A stretch of DNA of 64,000 nt, from NCBI RefSeq assembly GCF_001598355.1, contig NZ_BCYU01000006.1:24423-88422 (forward strand), given 5' to 3'. Source of the stretch: Sphingomonas asaccharolytica NBRC 15499 (GTDB lineage: Bacteria > Pseudomonadota > Alphaproteobacteria > Sphingomonadales > Sphingomonadaceae). Under the pieces are notes generated by a model, which ran no database searches, had not been told where the DNA came from, and was given only the letters and a program-made list of their open reading frames with translations. This document shows positions 43,608-53,176 of the stretch, piece after piece. Every line of letters starts with the position of its first letter. The stretch's first letter is position 1. The position numbers and the translations under genes were made by a program.

Positions 43608-46151
43608 CTAACGAACGAACTGTCCTGCTTCGGCGAGGTCCCCGATCGCGGACGATGTGCCGACCAATATCGTGTAGCGGCCTGATGGGATGATCCAGCT
43701 TTTCCGTGCAGCGCTCCACACGCCGAGGGGGTGGTTGCTGCTCGCCGGGTCTATCGTGATCGTCAGCTTCCGCGACGCCCCGGGTTGAAGGTCCACTCTT
43801 TCGAACCCGACCAGCCGCTTTGGAGGCTGCGCCGCGCCCGCCCGGCTCGCGCTGGCCGGCAACGATAGATATGCCTGCGTCACTTGGGAGCCCGCTCGCT
43901 GGCCGGCGTTGGTCACGGTGAGCGATACGAGGTAGCGGCCTGCTTTCCTGTCGAACGACAGCGTCGGCTGCGACATGGTGAATCGCGTATAGGAAAGGCC
44001 ATAGCCGAACGGGAAGGCGACGCACGGATTGCGTCCCGCCGCGACCGCGCATTTGCCGCTCGCATTGGCGTCGTACCATCGATAACCGATGTTCAGCTTC
44101 TCGCTATACGCCACCGTCTGCAGCTTGCCGCTCGCGTCGGCAAGGCCGGGGAATTGTCGGGGCGAGATCGCGTCGAGAAACCCCTTGCCCGCGACGGGGA
44201 AGGTAACGGGCAGCCGGCCGGCGGGGTCGACGCGGCCGAACAGCAGATCGGCGACGATGTTTCCGTCTTCCTGACCCGGGAACCAGGCCTCCAGGATCGA
44301 TGGGCCCTGCGCGCCGAGCAGGGCCGGATCCATCGCCACGCCGGCATTGTCCTTCAGGACCAGCGCGGTCTTGCGCGGCATCGCGACGTTTGTGGTCGAA
44401 CGGGCGGCCAAGATGGCCTTCAGCATCGCCACGGTCCGGCTCGATTTCGCCATATTGCCTGTCGGATCGGTCGTCGCGATCGTGTTCGGCTTCGCGACAT
44501 ACCAGTCGAGCGACGTGCCGGCCGCCGCGGCGGCGGCCAGTTCGTGACCGTCTTTGTTGGTGAAAGTCGCGCGATCGGCACCCTCTTCCGCGTTGGTACC
44601 GGCCATGACGATCACCGAGTCCGAGGCGGCGATCTCGGCCAGCGCGTCCGCAAATGAGGTAGCTTTGCCGTCAATCGTCGCCGTGGCGTTGGCATCGTCG
44701 ACAAGCACCAGCTTGACCGCCGCGTCACCGCGTCCGGTTTCGCGAAGCGCCGCGCGGATGCCGTCGATCGGACTGACGGTGTAGTTCGGAACCACGTCGG
44801 AACTTCCGCCGCCAGCGCCCATCGCCTTGTTCAGCATCGTACCGCCGGAGACGGCCTGTTGCGCATAGGGTTGCGACGCCTTGCCGACGAGGGTGATGCT
44901 GCGTGCGGTCCGCGGCAGCGGGAGCGCGCCGTTATTCTGCAGCAGCACCGCCGCGCGCGTGCCGATGTTGCGCGCCGCTTTCCCGCCGGGCGCGAAGTCG
45001 ATCGGGGTCTGCACCAGCTTGCGATCGAAAATGCCTGCTTTGAACATCTGGGTATAGCGCCGCTCGAGCGCGGTATCGATCTCGCCGATCGTGACGGCAC
45101 CGCTCTTGAGCGCTCCGGCGATCTTGTCTGACGACCAATGAAGCGGCGTCGGCATCTCGTGATCGGTGCCGGCGTTGAGCGGTTCCTCGGTGCTTTTCAG
45201 CGCGAAGAAGTCGGTCTGGACGTAGCCGGTGAATTTCCAGTCGTCGCGCAGCACCCCCGTCAGCATCGGTTTGTTGGCACAGGCCTGCAGGCCGTTCAGG
45301 TAATTGTAGGAGCACATGATCGCCGCGACCTTGCCGTCCTTGACGCTCATCTCGAACGGAATGAGGTAGAGTTCGCGCAACACCTGATCGTCGACCGTCT
45401 CGCGGATGGTGAATCGGTTGGTTTCCTGCTCGTTGGCGACGAAATGCTTCGCCATCGCGATGATGCCATGGGACTGCACCGCCTTGGTCTCGGCGACCGC
45501 CATGGTCCCGGCCAGGAACGGGTCTTCCCCGAAATATTCGAAGTTGCGCCCCAGGATCGGCAGGCGCGCGAGGTTCATGCCGGGCGCCTCGAACACGTGC
45601 AGCGCCAGGTTGTTCATTTCCCGGGCGATCACGCCGCCAAAGTCGGCCGCGACGCGCCGGTCGAACGACGCCGCCACCGCCATGCCCGACGGAAGCGCGG
45701 TGGCCTTGGCCGAAGTCGGGTGCGAATAAGGCAGCCAGAATGGTCCTTCGCCGGCAGGACGCGCGTCCTGTACGCTGGGTGAGACACAGTCGTTCTGGCC
45801 CACGCCGACCGGACCGTTGGTGATCCGGAAGGTAGGAATGGCGAGCTCGGCGATTCCGGTGACATGGCGCGCGCCGTAGCAATTCGGCAATTCGGGCAGC
45901 AGCGAGGGCGGGCTGCCGGTAAGCTGTTGCAGCTTTTGATCCAGCGTCATCGCCGCGATCAACTGGCGCGCGCGCGATCGCGCGATCGCCTCTTTCGCCG
46001 GGTCGGAGGTTGCCGTGTCCTGCCGCGCGACAAGTGCGGGCGCCATCCACGACAGGGGCTCGGTGCCATTCGCCGCCCCGGCAGCGAACAGGCCGACGAC
46101 CATCGCCGCCGATGCCGCCATCGCGGCGATATGCACCCGACGCCGCGACAT
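43608..46151 (-). CDS. GH3 beta-glycosidase, periplasmic
   Basis: An 847-residue family 3 hydrolase. Signal peptide AAMAASAAMVVGLFAAGAANG; barrel with IIAMAKHFVANEQE and the nucleophile Asp in TGYVQTDFFAL; alpha/beta domain; then a fibronectin-III-like domain (FPFGYGLSYTRF) and tail. ATG 46151 is two bases after the GH2 stop, so it is the last gene of the leftward glucuronoside operon. The substrate may be a beta-glucoside or beta-xyloside exposed after glucuronic acid removal. The TDF context differs from the SDW of the other two GH3 enzymes here. Confidence 0.92.
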   Translation of the reverse strand: MSRRRVHIAAMAASAAMVVGLFAAGAANGTEPLSWMAPALVARQDTATSDPAKEAIARSRARQLIAAMTLDQKLQQLTGSPPSLLPELPNCYGARHVTGIAELAIPTFRITNGPVGVGQNDCVSPSVQDARPAGEGPFWLPYSHPTSAKATALPSGMAVAASFDRRVAADFGGVIAREMNNLALHVFEAPGMNLARLPILGRNFEYFGEDPFLAGTMAVAETKAVQSHGIIAMAKHFVANEQETNRFTIRETVDDQVLRELYLIPFEMSVKDGKVAAIMCSYNYLNGLQACANKPMLTGVLRDDWKFTGYVQTDFFALKSTEEPLNAGTDHEMPTPLHWSSDKIAGALKSGAVTIGEIDTALERRYTQMFKAGIFDRKLVQTPIDFAPGGKAARNIGTRAAVLLQNNGALPLPRTARSITLVGKASQPYAQQAVSGGTMLNKAMGAGGGSSDVVPNYTVSPIDGIRAALRETGRGDAAVKLVLVDDANATATIDGKATSFADALAEIAASDSVIVMAGTNAEEGADRATFTNKDGHELAAAAAAGTSLDWYVAKPNTIATTDPTGNMAKSSRTVAMLKAILAARSTTNVAMPRKTALVLKDNAGVAMDPALLGAQGPSILEAWFPGQEDGNIVADLLFGRVDPAGRLPVTFPVAGKGFLDAISPRQFPGLADASGKLQTVAYSEKLNIGYRWYDANASGKCAVAAGRNPCVAFPFGYGLSYTRFTMSQPTLSFDRKAGRYLVSLTVTNAGQRAGSQVTQAYLSLPASASRAGAAQPPKRLVGFERVDLQPGASRKLTITIDPASSNHPLGVWSAARKSWIIPSGRYTILVGTSSAIGDLAEAGQFVR

Positions 46152-46153
46152 CC

Positions 46154-48049
46154 TCAGCGTTCCTTGCTCTGATAATAGCCCGCCAGCACGCCGAATGCCT
46201 GCTTTCGCTGTCCGGCCTCGGAGATCAGGCCCTTGCGGTTCCAGCCCTGTTGAAACTCCGGGTTCTGCCGTCGCGGCGAGCGGAAGTCCTTCAAGATCCA
46301 GGGCGACATGCCGCGCAACGTCGGGATTCGGTCGACCATGCCAAGCGTCTTGCGGTAGAATTCGGCCTGATATTCCTCGGAGAATTTCTCCGGCATGCCG
46401 CGCTGATCGTGGAATCCCGCTTTGGCGTCGGCGCCGAATTCGGAGAAGATCAGCGGCTTGTTCGCCGGCACGCGGAACGAGAAGCTGGCCAGATCCTCGA
46501 GCCGATCAGGCGTGTACCAGCCGAAATAGGTGTTGATCGCGACGACATCGAGCGCGTCGGCGAGCGGATCCGCCATGGCGATGATGGGCTTGCCATTGGC
46601 TCCCTGCGAGCGCTCGGTCAGCAGCGCGGCGCTGACCAACCGCGTGTCGTCGAGCTTGCGCACGTCGCTGACCAGGGTGCGCAGGAAAGTGTTGCGCGCA
46701 TCGGTCACCGGAGTTTCGTTGGCGACGCTCCAGATCGCGATCGATGCGCGGTTGCGGTCGCGCATGATGTTCTCCGCGATCATGTTGCGCGCGGTCGCCA
46801 GCGTGTCCGGGTTGCTCCAGGCGACGCGCCAATAGACCGGCACTTCGCTCCACACGATGATCCCCATCTCGTCGGCCAGCCGGGTCATCACCTCGGAATG
46901 CGGATAATGGGCGAGGCGGACATAATTGCCGTGCAGCCCGTCCTTGATCTCGCCGAGCAGGGCGCGCGCCGCGGCCGGGGTGATCGCGCGGGTCGGCTCG
47001 GTGCTGAGCTCCTCCTCGTGCAGCGAAATGCCGCGCAGGAAGATCGGCTTGCCGTTGAGCAGGATATCGGGGCCGCGCACCTCGATCGTGCGGAAGCCGA
47101 CCCGGTCGCGCCATTCGTCGTCGCCCGAGGCGATCGTCACGTCATAGAGTTTGGGCTGCTCCGGCGACCAGCGGACTAGCGCGCGCGGGGCAGCGATCGT
47201 GGTGCGCCAATCGCCTTTTGCGTCGGTGGTTCCGGCAACGTCGAGCCCGAGCGCGGCGATCTTTAGGCGAATGGCGTGATTGCCCGCCTGGGCACCGTCG
47301 ACATGCGCGTCGACCGCGAGCTTGCCGTCACGAGTCAGCCGCACCCAGGCATCGTCGACATAAGTGTTGGGAGTCGAGATCAGCCGGATTGGCCGCGTGA
47401 CGCCGCCATAATTCTCCCAGTCGGTGACCGGCGGCGGCACGGTCGCTTCGGTCGCCTGCGAATCCACGCCGACCGTGATCTGATTGTCGCCGGCCCGCAG
47501 CAGCTTGGTCACCTCGAACGCGAAGGGGGTGAAGCCGCCTTCATGCCGCCCCACCGGCTTGCCGTTGAGATAGACGACGGTCGAGTAATTGGCCGCGCCG
47601 AAGCGGAGGAAATAGCGACCCTTGCGCGCCGCGGGCGCGGGGAAGGTCCGCTGATACCACATCAGCCCCTGATAATAACGAAGCTCGGGCGCTTCGGTCA
47701 GCCAGGACGAGGGCAGGGTGGTAATGGGCGAGCGCGCGAGATCGAACTCGTACATCGCGCGATTATCGTCCTTCATCGCCTTGGCGACGTCGAGGTCGAG
47801 ATAGCGCTGCTGGCTCTCGCCTGGCGTTTCGCCGTGGAACCCGGCAAGGCCGGCGCGGAACGGATCGACCGAATAATGCCACGACCCCGACAAATCGACG
47901 CCGTCGCGCATGTCGGCCGAGACGAGCAGCGGGCTGTTGTCGACCGTCGCCAGCGGCAGCGTCGGGGCGGCCGCCTGCTGCGCGACAGCCGGTGCCGCGC
48001 AGACCATCGTCACGGCGATCAGTCGCCGGATCATCCTTGCTATCTGCAC
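46154..48049 (-). CDS. GH2 beta-glucuronidase candidate, periplasmic
   Basis: A 631-residue GH2 enzyme with signal peptide (IRRLIAVTMVCAAPAVAQ). It has the sugar-binding, immunoglobulin-like and TIM-barrel domains, with the acid/base Glu in WSVANETPV and the nucleophile Glu in IFSEFGAD. Near the C-terminus Asn604-Arg-Lys606 (WNRKG) matches the NxK motif that binds the carboxylate in beta-glucuronidases and is absent from beta-galactosidases. This supports cleavage of beta-D-glucuronides. The GTG at 48049 has GGGAG upstream; ATG 48034 is an alternative. The operon mate UxuA uses the downstream product. Confidence 0.88.
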   Translation of the reverse strand: MQIARMIRRLIAVTMVCAAPAVAQQAAAPTLPLATVDNSPLLVSADMRDGVDLSGSWHYSVDPFRAGLAGFHGETPGESQQRYLDLDVAKAMKDDNRAMYEFDLARSPITTLPSSWLTEAPELRYYQGLMWYQRTFPAPAARKGRYFLRFGAANYSTVVYLNGKPVGRHEGGFTPFAFEVTKLLRAGDNQITVGVDSQATEATVPPPVTDWENYGGVTRPIRLISTPNTYVDDAWVRLTRDGKLAVDAHVDGAQAGNHAIRLKIAALGLDVAGTTDAKGDWRTTIAAPRALVRWSPEQPKLYDVTIASGDDEWRDRVGFRTIEVRGPDILLNGKPIFLRGISLHEEELSTEPTRAITPAAARALLGEIKDGLHGNYVRLAHYPHSEVMTRLADEMGIIVWSEVPVYWRVAWSNPDTLATARNMIAENIMRDRNRASIAIWSVANETPVTDARNTFLRTLVSDVRKLDDTRLVSAALLTERSQGANGKPIIAMADPLADALDVVAINTYFGWYTPDRLEDLASFSFRVPANKPLIFSEFGADAKAGFHDQRGMPEKFSEEYQAEFYRKTLGMVDRIPTLRGMSPWILKDFRSPRRQNPEFQQGWNRKGLISEAGQRKQAFGVLAGYYQSKER

Positions 48050-48067
48050 GTTCCGCTCTCCCGTTGT

Positions 48068-49243
48068 TCAGTTTGTCGTGTCGTTGCCGCGCGCGAAGGC
48101 GATGCCGCGTTCGAGCCCGCGAAGCTCGGCCAGCCCGCGCATCCGCCCGAGCAGCGAGTAGCCCGGGTTGGTTCGCTTGGTCAGGTCGTCGAGCATCTGG
48201 TGGCCGTGATCGGGACGCATCGGGATCGAGCGTCCGGTGCGGCGTTGCAGCGCGTGCACGGCGCCGACGATTGCGGTCATGTTGGCGTCGCCCTCCAGAT
48301 GCGCTGCCTCGTGAAACGCGCCATTGGCCTCGCGCTGCACCGAGCGCAGATGCAGGAAGCCGATACGGTCGCCGAGCCGCTTGACCATGCCGGGCAGGTC
48401 GTTGTCGGGCCGCACGCCGAATGAACCTGCGCAGAAGCAAAGGCCATTTGACGGGCTCGGCACGCGCGCAAAGAGATTGGCGACGTCCGCCTCGGTACTG
48501 ACGACGCGCGGCAGGCCGAACATCGGAAAAGGCGGGTCGTCCGGGTGGACGACGAGCCGAATGCCCAGCTCGTCGGCGACGGGGCAGACCGCTTCGAGAA
48601 AGGCGACATGGTTTTCGCGCAGCCGGTCGGGGCCGATATCGGCATAGCTATGGATCGCCGCCAGGAATTCGGTCGCGGTGAAGCTTTCCTCGCTTCCCGG
48701 CAATCCGGCGATGATCGTTTGCGACAACTGCGCGCGCGCGCTGTCATCCATTGCCTGGAAGCGGCGCGCCGCGACCTCGACCATGTCGGGGGCATAATCC
48801 CGTTCGGCGCCGGGGCGCCGCAGGATGTGGAGGTCGTATACCGCCACCGCCTCGAGCTCGAAGCGCAAAGCCAGCGCGCCGTCGGGCATCGGCCAGGCTA
48901 GATCAGTCCGCGTCCAGTCGAGCACTGGCATGAAATTATAGGTGACGACGGCGATCCCGCACGCTGCCAGGTTGCGCAGGCTCTCGCGATATTGCTCGAT
49001 CAACCGGTCCCAATCGCGTCCGCGGGTCTTGATCCCTTCGTGCACCGGCAGGCTCTCGACCACGGTCCAGCCGAGACCGGCTTGCTCGATCATCCGCTTG
49101 CGTGCGGCAATCGCTTCGCGCGGCCAGATTGCTCCATTGGCCGTATCGTGCAGCGCGGTCACGACTTCGCTCGCACCGGCCTGGCGGATATCCCGTAGCG
49201 ATACGGGATCGTCGGGTCCGAACCAGCGCATCGTCTGCGTCAT
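48068..49243 (-). CDS. uxuA: D-mannonate dehydratase
   Basis: A 391-residue mannonate dehydratase, starting MTQTMRWFGPDDPVSLRDI, near-identical in pattern to the N-terminus of E. coli UxuA. Metal ligand regions are LRLVVHPDDPPFPMFGLPR (His), LCFCAGSFGVRPDNDL, FLHLRSVQRE and RPDHGHQML. It converts D-mannonate to 2-keto-3-deoxygluconate, the third step of glucuronate catabolism. An in-frame ATG at 49249 is possible. AGGAG lies just upstream. No UxaC or UxuB is encoded in the window, so those must be elsewhere. Confidence 0.95.
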   Translation of the reverse strand: MTQTMRWFGPDDPVSLRDIRQAGASEVVTALHDTANGAIWPREAIAARKRMIEQAGLGWTVVESLPVHEGIKTRGRDWDRLIEQYRESLRNLAACGIAVVTYNFMPVLDWTRTDLAWPMPDGALALRFELEAVAVYDLHILRRPGAERDYAPDMVEVAARRFQAMDDSARAQLSQTIIAGLPGSEESFTATEFLAAIHSYADIGPDRLRENHVAFLEAVCPVADELGIRLVVHPDDPPFPMFGLPRVVSTEADVANLFARVPSPSNGLCFCAGSFGVRPDNDLPGMVKRLGDRIGFLHLRSVQREANGAFHEAAHLEGDANMTAIVGAVHALQRRTGRSIPMRPDHGHQMLDDLTKRTNPGYSLLGRMRGLAELRGLERGIAFARGNDTTN

Positions 49244-49313
49244 GAACATCGTCGGTAACTGCTCCTGCGTGTTGGGGGCGGCCGGTCGGTGCCGGATTGC
49301 TGCTTGGTATCGC

Positions 49314-50624
49314 CTATTCGGCGGGTTTGAATTCGAACGACATTCCCGATGCCTTGTTGGGTTGGAAGCCCTTCCACAAGGTAGCGGCGGGCGGTCCGGG
49401 GCTGTATCCCGAATAACGCCCGGGCGGCGCGCCCGCCCAGATTCCATCGTTGGAATTGGGCGTCAGTCCGTCAATATACCCGGCCTTCGTGCTGTCGTCC
49501 TTGACGTAGCGATCGAGGAAGGCAGTGATGAAATGCGTCTCGATCGCCATCAGCCGGTCCTTGCGCCACACGGCATCCTCGAACCAGTCGAGATCCCAGA
49601 ACGAGCCGCGCATTTCCGCCGGCGCGCCGATCAGCGCGATGCTGTGCGCCGCTTCGCGAAACGTTAGCAGATAGCGCGGCGCGTTGGTCTCCTGCGCGAA
49701 CAGCGTGCGCACGCCGGGGTCGTAACCGACGACATGGTCCTGACTTCCGACGATGAACAATGTCGGCGCGCGGATCGCGGCGACACCTGGGGTCGCCCAC
49801 ATATTGGTGCCGCGAAGCGCGGCGGGCGGAGAGATCGCGACCACTGCCTTCAGCCCGGCGACCTTGAGCTCGCCTGCCTTTGGTCCGGTCGCGACATAAG
49901 GCGCCAGCACATTGCGGGTTGCCCCCGCCAGCGCCGGATCGAGCGGCGCGCCGGCGGCGGTGAGTACACCATAACCGCCCATCGAATAGCCGATCAGCAC
50001 CGTCCGGTCGGCATCGGCGGTCGCGAATGGCCCGAGCCCCGCGCGGGCGCGCCGTTGCGCCTCGGCGGCGACGAAAGCGATGTCGAGCGGCCGCCGGGCA
50101 AGCGGACCGGCCGCCGCCGCCGCGGTCCGGATGGTGATCGGCGGATCGCGAAAGTCCGGGGCGACGACGACATAGCCCTTGCTGGCGAGGTTCTCGCCCA
50201 GCCAGGACAGCACCACCGGCGTGTTGCTATAGCCGTGCGCTAGGATGACGAGGGGAAACTTCCCCTGGGCAGCACGCGCGCCGGGCGACGCAATGCCGGC
50301 GACGGAGAAGGCGACATCCTTCCCGTTCTCGCCCGGTAGTGCCGAGCGGTAGGTCGTGCCCTTTCCCGGCGCGGCGGCCGGGTACCAGATTTTGAGCGCC
50401 AGATGCCGGTCGACGATCACCGGTCGATCCTGGCCCTGGAGAGGATCGGCCTGGCCAGGCTGGACGAACTCGACGTCAGTGACGCCGACCGGATGCGGGC
50501 CGAGCGCGGCCAGTTCGGGAGCGTCGACTCCGGGCCGTGCCGGTGCATCCTGGGCCGGGGCGCCTGCCGCCGCGAGCAGCGCTGCGGCACTTGCCATCGC
50601 CACGGGCAGCGCAAAACGAACCAT
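49314..50624 (-). CDS. Secreted alpha/beta hydrolase, possible glycan esterase
   Basis: A 436-residue protein with signal peptide (LPVAMASAAALLAAAGAPAQ). The alpha/beta-hydrolase fold has oxyanion strand LVILAHGYSNTP, the nucleophile Ser in IGYSMGGYG, the acid Asp in IVGSQDHVVGYD and the His in FREAAHSIALIG. The dienelactone-hydrolase/PAF-acetylhydrolase-like group it resembles has various esterase activities. In this operon an acyl or glucuronoyl esterase that strips substituents from oligosaccharides is plausible. ATG 50624 is preferred over a non-hydrophobic upstream extension. Confidence 0.82.
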   Translation of the reverse strand: MVRFALPVAMASAAALLAAAGAPAQDAPARPGVDAPELAALGPHPVGVTDVEFVQPGQADPLQGQDRPVIVDRHLALKIWYPAAAPGKGTTYRSALPGENGKDVAFSVAGIASPGARAAQGKFPLVILAHGYSNTPVVLSWLGENLASKGYVVVAPDFRDPPITIRTAAAAAGPLARRPLDIAFVAAEAQRRARAGLGPFATADADRTVLIGYSMGGYGVLTAAGAPLDPALAGATRNVLAPYVATGPKAGELKVAGLKAVVAISPPAALRGTNMWATPGVAAIRAPTLFIVGSQDHVVGYDPGVRTLFAQETNAPRYLLTFREAAHSIALIGAPAEMRGSFWDLDWFEDAVWRKDRLMAIETHFITAFLDRYVKDDSTKAGYIDGLTPNSNDGIWAGAPPGRYSGYSPGPPAATLWKGFQPNKASGMSFEFKPAE

Positions 50625-50679
50625 CACGTCGCTCCCGATCCGCACGAGGAGGCGGGGCGGTGTGCGCCCCGCCCTGCCA

Positions 50680-53007
50680 TTAGAAATTTACGCCGAGCCG
50701 CAGACCGCCATAGCGACGGAAGTCGCGCGGCAGCAGCGCCTGGGTCGCGAGCCTATTGTTGAAATTGCTCGCCGTATTGACCAGCGATGGATAATATTGA
50801 ACGTCGAACAGGTTGTTGACGAAGGCGACGATTTCCCACTTGCGGTCCTTGTCGCGAACACCGAGCCCGGCATTGACGATGCTATAGGCCTTTTGGAAGG
50901 TCTGGGGGTCTTCCGCGACATAATAGACGCTGCTCTGATATTGCCAATTGGCCTGCGCGACACCTTTCAGATTGCCGCCTAGCGACGGCGAATAATCGGC
51001 CCCAACGGAGAATTTCCATTTGGGCGCCTGCACGGCGCGGGCTCCGGTCAGAACTTGATAAGCCGGCTGAGCGGGCACGCCCGGTGAAGGAAGCACGGCC
51101 GGAACGCAGCCGGTCGCCTGCACCTGCAATGGGTAGCATTGCGCACGTGGATAAGAGGTATATTTCGCATCCAGATAAGCGACCGATCCGGTCAAATTGA
51201 AATCCTCGCCGATATGGGCCGAGGTGTCCAGTTCGACACCCTTTGTGTTGAGTCCGCCGACGTTAGTCAGGCGGAAATTCTGGGTTTGATTGATGGTCTC
51301 GATCGTCTGTGCCTGTAGATTCTTGTAATTAGTATCGAAATAGGTGAGGTTGAACGTCACGCGCCGGTCGAGGAACTGGGCGCGCATGCCGACTTCCTTG
51401 TCGCGCGACCGTTCGGGCTTGATCGGGCCGGCATTTGCGCGTGCTTGGTTGAAACCGGTGGTGAGATCGTAGGTTTGACCCTTATACCCCGTCGAATAGG
51501 TGGCGAAGAACATCAGGTCGGGCGTAACCTCGTAGCGCCCGCTGATGCGGTAGGTGCCCGCGGTGTCTTCGGCATGGCCGCTGAACGAGGCAGCAGCGAT
51601 ATTGTCCTGGAAGGTATAGGAAACCTTCTCGTTCTGGACGCGCCCGCCGCCGGTCAGGATGAGGTGCGGCACGATCTCCCAGTCGACCTGGGCGAAGGCG
51701 GCGAGTTGCTCGGATTTCGAGGTCGCGTACCAATTGGCGAGGCTGAACGCTGGGCCGCGCAGGAACGGCCGCTCGAACTTCACGTTCGCATAATAGGCGC
51801 CCAGCGTATAGCGAAACGGCTTGGAGCTCGACGAAAGCAGGCGGACTTCCTGCGTGAACAGCGTCGAGTGGAACTGGCCAACCTGGATGTTGTTGCCGAC
51901 CGCCGCAGGTGACGACGTGTCGTCATGGTCGAGATAGTCGTTGAGGCGGAATTTGTCATAGGAAGTGATCGACACGAGCGTCATGTCGCCCAGTCCGATT
52001 TCCCCGCGCAGCGACCCGCCCCCACCTTCATATTTGGTGCGCGAATTGTAATTGTTGCTGATCTCCCGATTGTCCGGGCCGACGGTGACTCCAGGCATCG
52101 TCACCGCCTGGGTCTGACCCGCCGTGTTGCGGAGCAACGCAGTGGGATCCAGGCGGATGAACGGTCGTCCGACCGTGGTGTTGCCGTTGAGATAATTGCC
52201 CGACAAGGTGATGGTGACGTTCGACACCGGCTCCCAGCGGAGCTTGCCCCGCGTGTTGAACGCCTCACGCCCGTTCACTTTCTTGCCGTTGAACAGGTTG
52301 CGGACATTGCCGTCCCAGTTCGAATAGCTCGCCGACAGAACATAGCCGAGCTGCGAGCTGATCGGGCCGGAGACGCTGAAATTGCCGCCATATTCGCTGT
52401 CGGTGGTGCCCATCACATTGAACCGCGCGTGGAACGTATCGGTCGGCTGGCGCGTGATGATGTTGATCAGGCCGGCCGAGGCCGACTTGCCGTAGAGCGT
52501 GCTCTGCGGGCCGCGCAGCACTTCGATCCGCTCGACATCGGGCAGATCGGTGAAGGCGCGCGCCTGGAAAGCGAGCGGCACTTCGTCGACCAGCACCGCG
52601 ACGCTCGGCTCGACACCGATGCCGAACGCGAACGTGCCGACGCCGCGCAGCGACACGTTGGCGTTGACCGGATGCTCGGCCGGGCGGACGGTCAGCGACG
52701 GCGCGATCTTGCCCAGATCCTGGAACTGGGTGACGCCGGAGGCCTTGAGCTGTGCCTCGCTGACCACCGAGACGGCCAGCGGCACCTTCTGGATATTTTC
52801 CGAGCGCTTCTGAGCGGTGATGATGATGTCGCCGGGAACGGGCTCGTTGGTTTCGGCGGCAACGGGACTGCTCTGGGGCGCGGCCGCGTCCGGCGTGCTC
52901 CGGCCGGGATCGGCCGGTTTGTCCGCTCGGGCCAGTGCGGGCGTCGCGCAGAACGCGAGCGACAGGGCCAGCGCGCCCCGTCCGACAGATGCATGCAATC
53001 CGATCAT
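50680..53007 (-). CDS. TonB-dependent receptor, FyuA/FhuA-like length class
   Basis: A 775-residue outer-membrane receptor. Signal peptide GRGALALSLAFCATPALAR, TonB box near DIIITAQKRSENIQKVPLAV, plug segment (SLRGVGTFAFGIGVEPSVAV, LRGPQSTLYGKSASAGLINI), barrel ending LRLGVNF. It is shorter than the other two receptors and belongs to a different subfamily. It is the first gene of the leftward operon with hydrolase, UxuA, GH2 and GH3, so uptake of a glucuronic-acid-containing oligosaccharide is the simplest job. A GntR operator lies 63 bases before it. Confidence 0.93.
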   Translation of the reverse strand: MIGLHASVGRGALALSLAFCATPALARADKPADPGRSTPDAAAPQSSPVAAETNEPVPGDIIITAQKRSENIQKVPLAVSVVSEAQLKASGVTQFQDLGKIAPSLTVRPAEHPVNANVSLRGVGTFAFGIGVEPSVAVLVDEVPLAFQARAFTDLPDVERIEVLRGPQSTLYGKSASAGLINIITRQPTDTFHARFNVMGTTDSEYGGNFSVSGPISSQLGYVLSASYSNWDGNVRNLFNGKKVNGREAFNTRGKLRWEPVSNVTITLSGNYLNGNTTVGRPFIRLDPTALLRNTAGQTQAVTMPGVTVGPDNREISNNYNSRTKYEGGGGSLRGEIGLGDMTLVSITSYDKFRLNDYLDHDDTSSPAAVGNNIQVGQFHSTLFTQEVRLLSSSSKPFRYTLGAYYANVKFERPFLRGPAFSLANWYATSKSEQLAAFAQVDWEIVPHLILTGGGRVQNEKVSYTFQDNIAAASFSGHAEDTAGTYRISGRYEVTPDLMFFATYSTGYKGQTYDLTTGFNQARANAGPIKPERSRDKEVGMRAQFLDRRVTFNLTYFDTNYKNLQAQTIETINQTQNFRLTNVGGLNTKGVELDTSAHIGEDFNLTGSVAYLDAKYTSYPRAQCYPLQVQATGCVPAVLPSPGVPAQPAYQVLTGARAVQAPKWKFSVGADYSPSLGGNLKGVAQANWQYQSSVYYVAEDPQTFQKAYSIVNAGLGVRDKDRKWEIVAFVNNLFDVQYYPSLVNTASNFNNRLATQALLPRDFRRYGGLRLGVNF

Positions 53008-53069
53008 CTTCCCTCTCCGATATGTGCGTCGGGTCTTTTCGCCGATGCTTCACCGCTTCAGCTAGCAAA

Positions 53070-53080
53070 TGGTCTGACCA
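53070..53080. promoter_or_regulatory. GntR/FadR-type operator, copy 1
   Basis: TGGTCTGACCA is a perfect 5-1-5 palindrome of the TGGT...ACCA type bound by FCD-domain GntR regulators such as ExuR/UxuR. It lies in the divergent spacer between the TonB receptor and the GntR gene. The reverse complement of the same 11-mer occurs at 57718-57728. A second inverted repeat, GCCTGAC/GTCAGGC (53093-53099 and 53108-53114), follows. Confidence 0.65.
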
Positions 53081-53176
53081 CATGCAAGGATTGCCTGACA
53101 AAGGCCCGTCAGGCCACCTTACCAAAGAAGGTCGCTGTTGCCGCTGCGCGCGGGCTTTGGTAAGCCCCAGTCAGTT

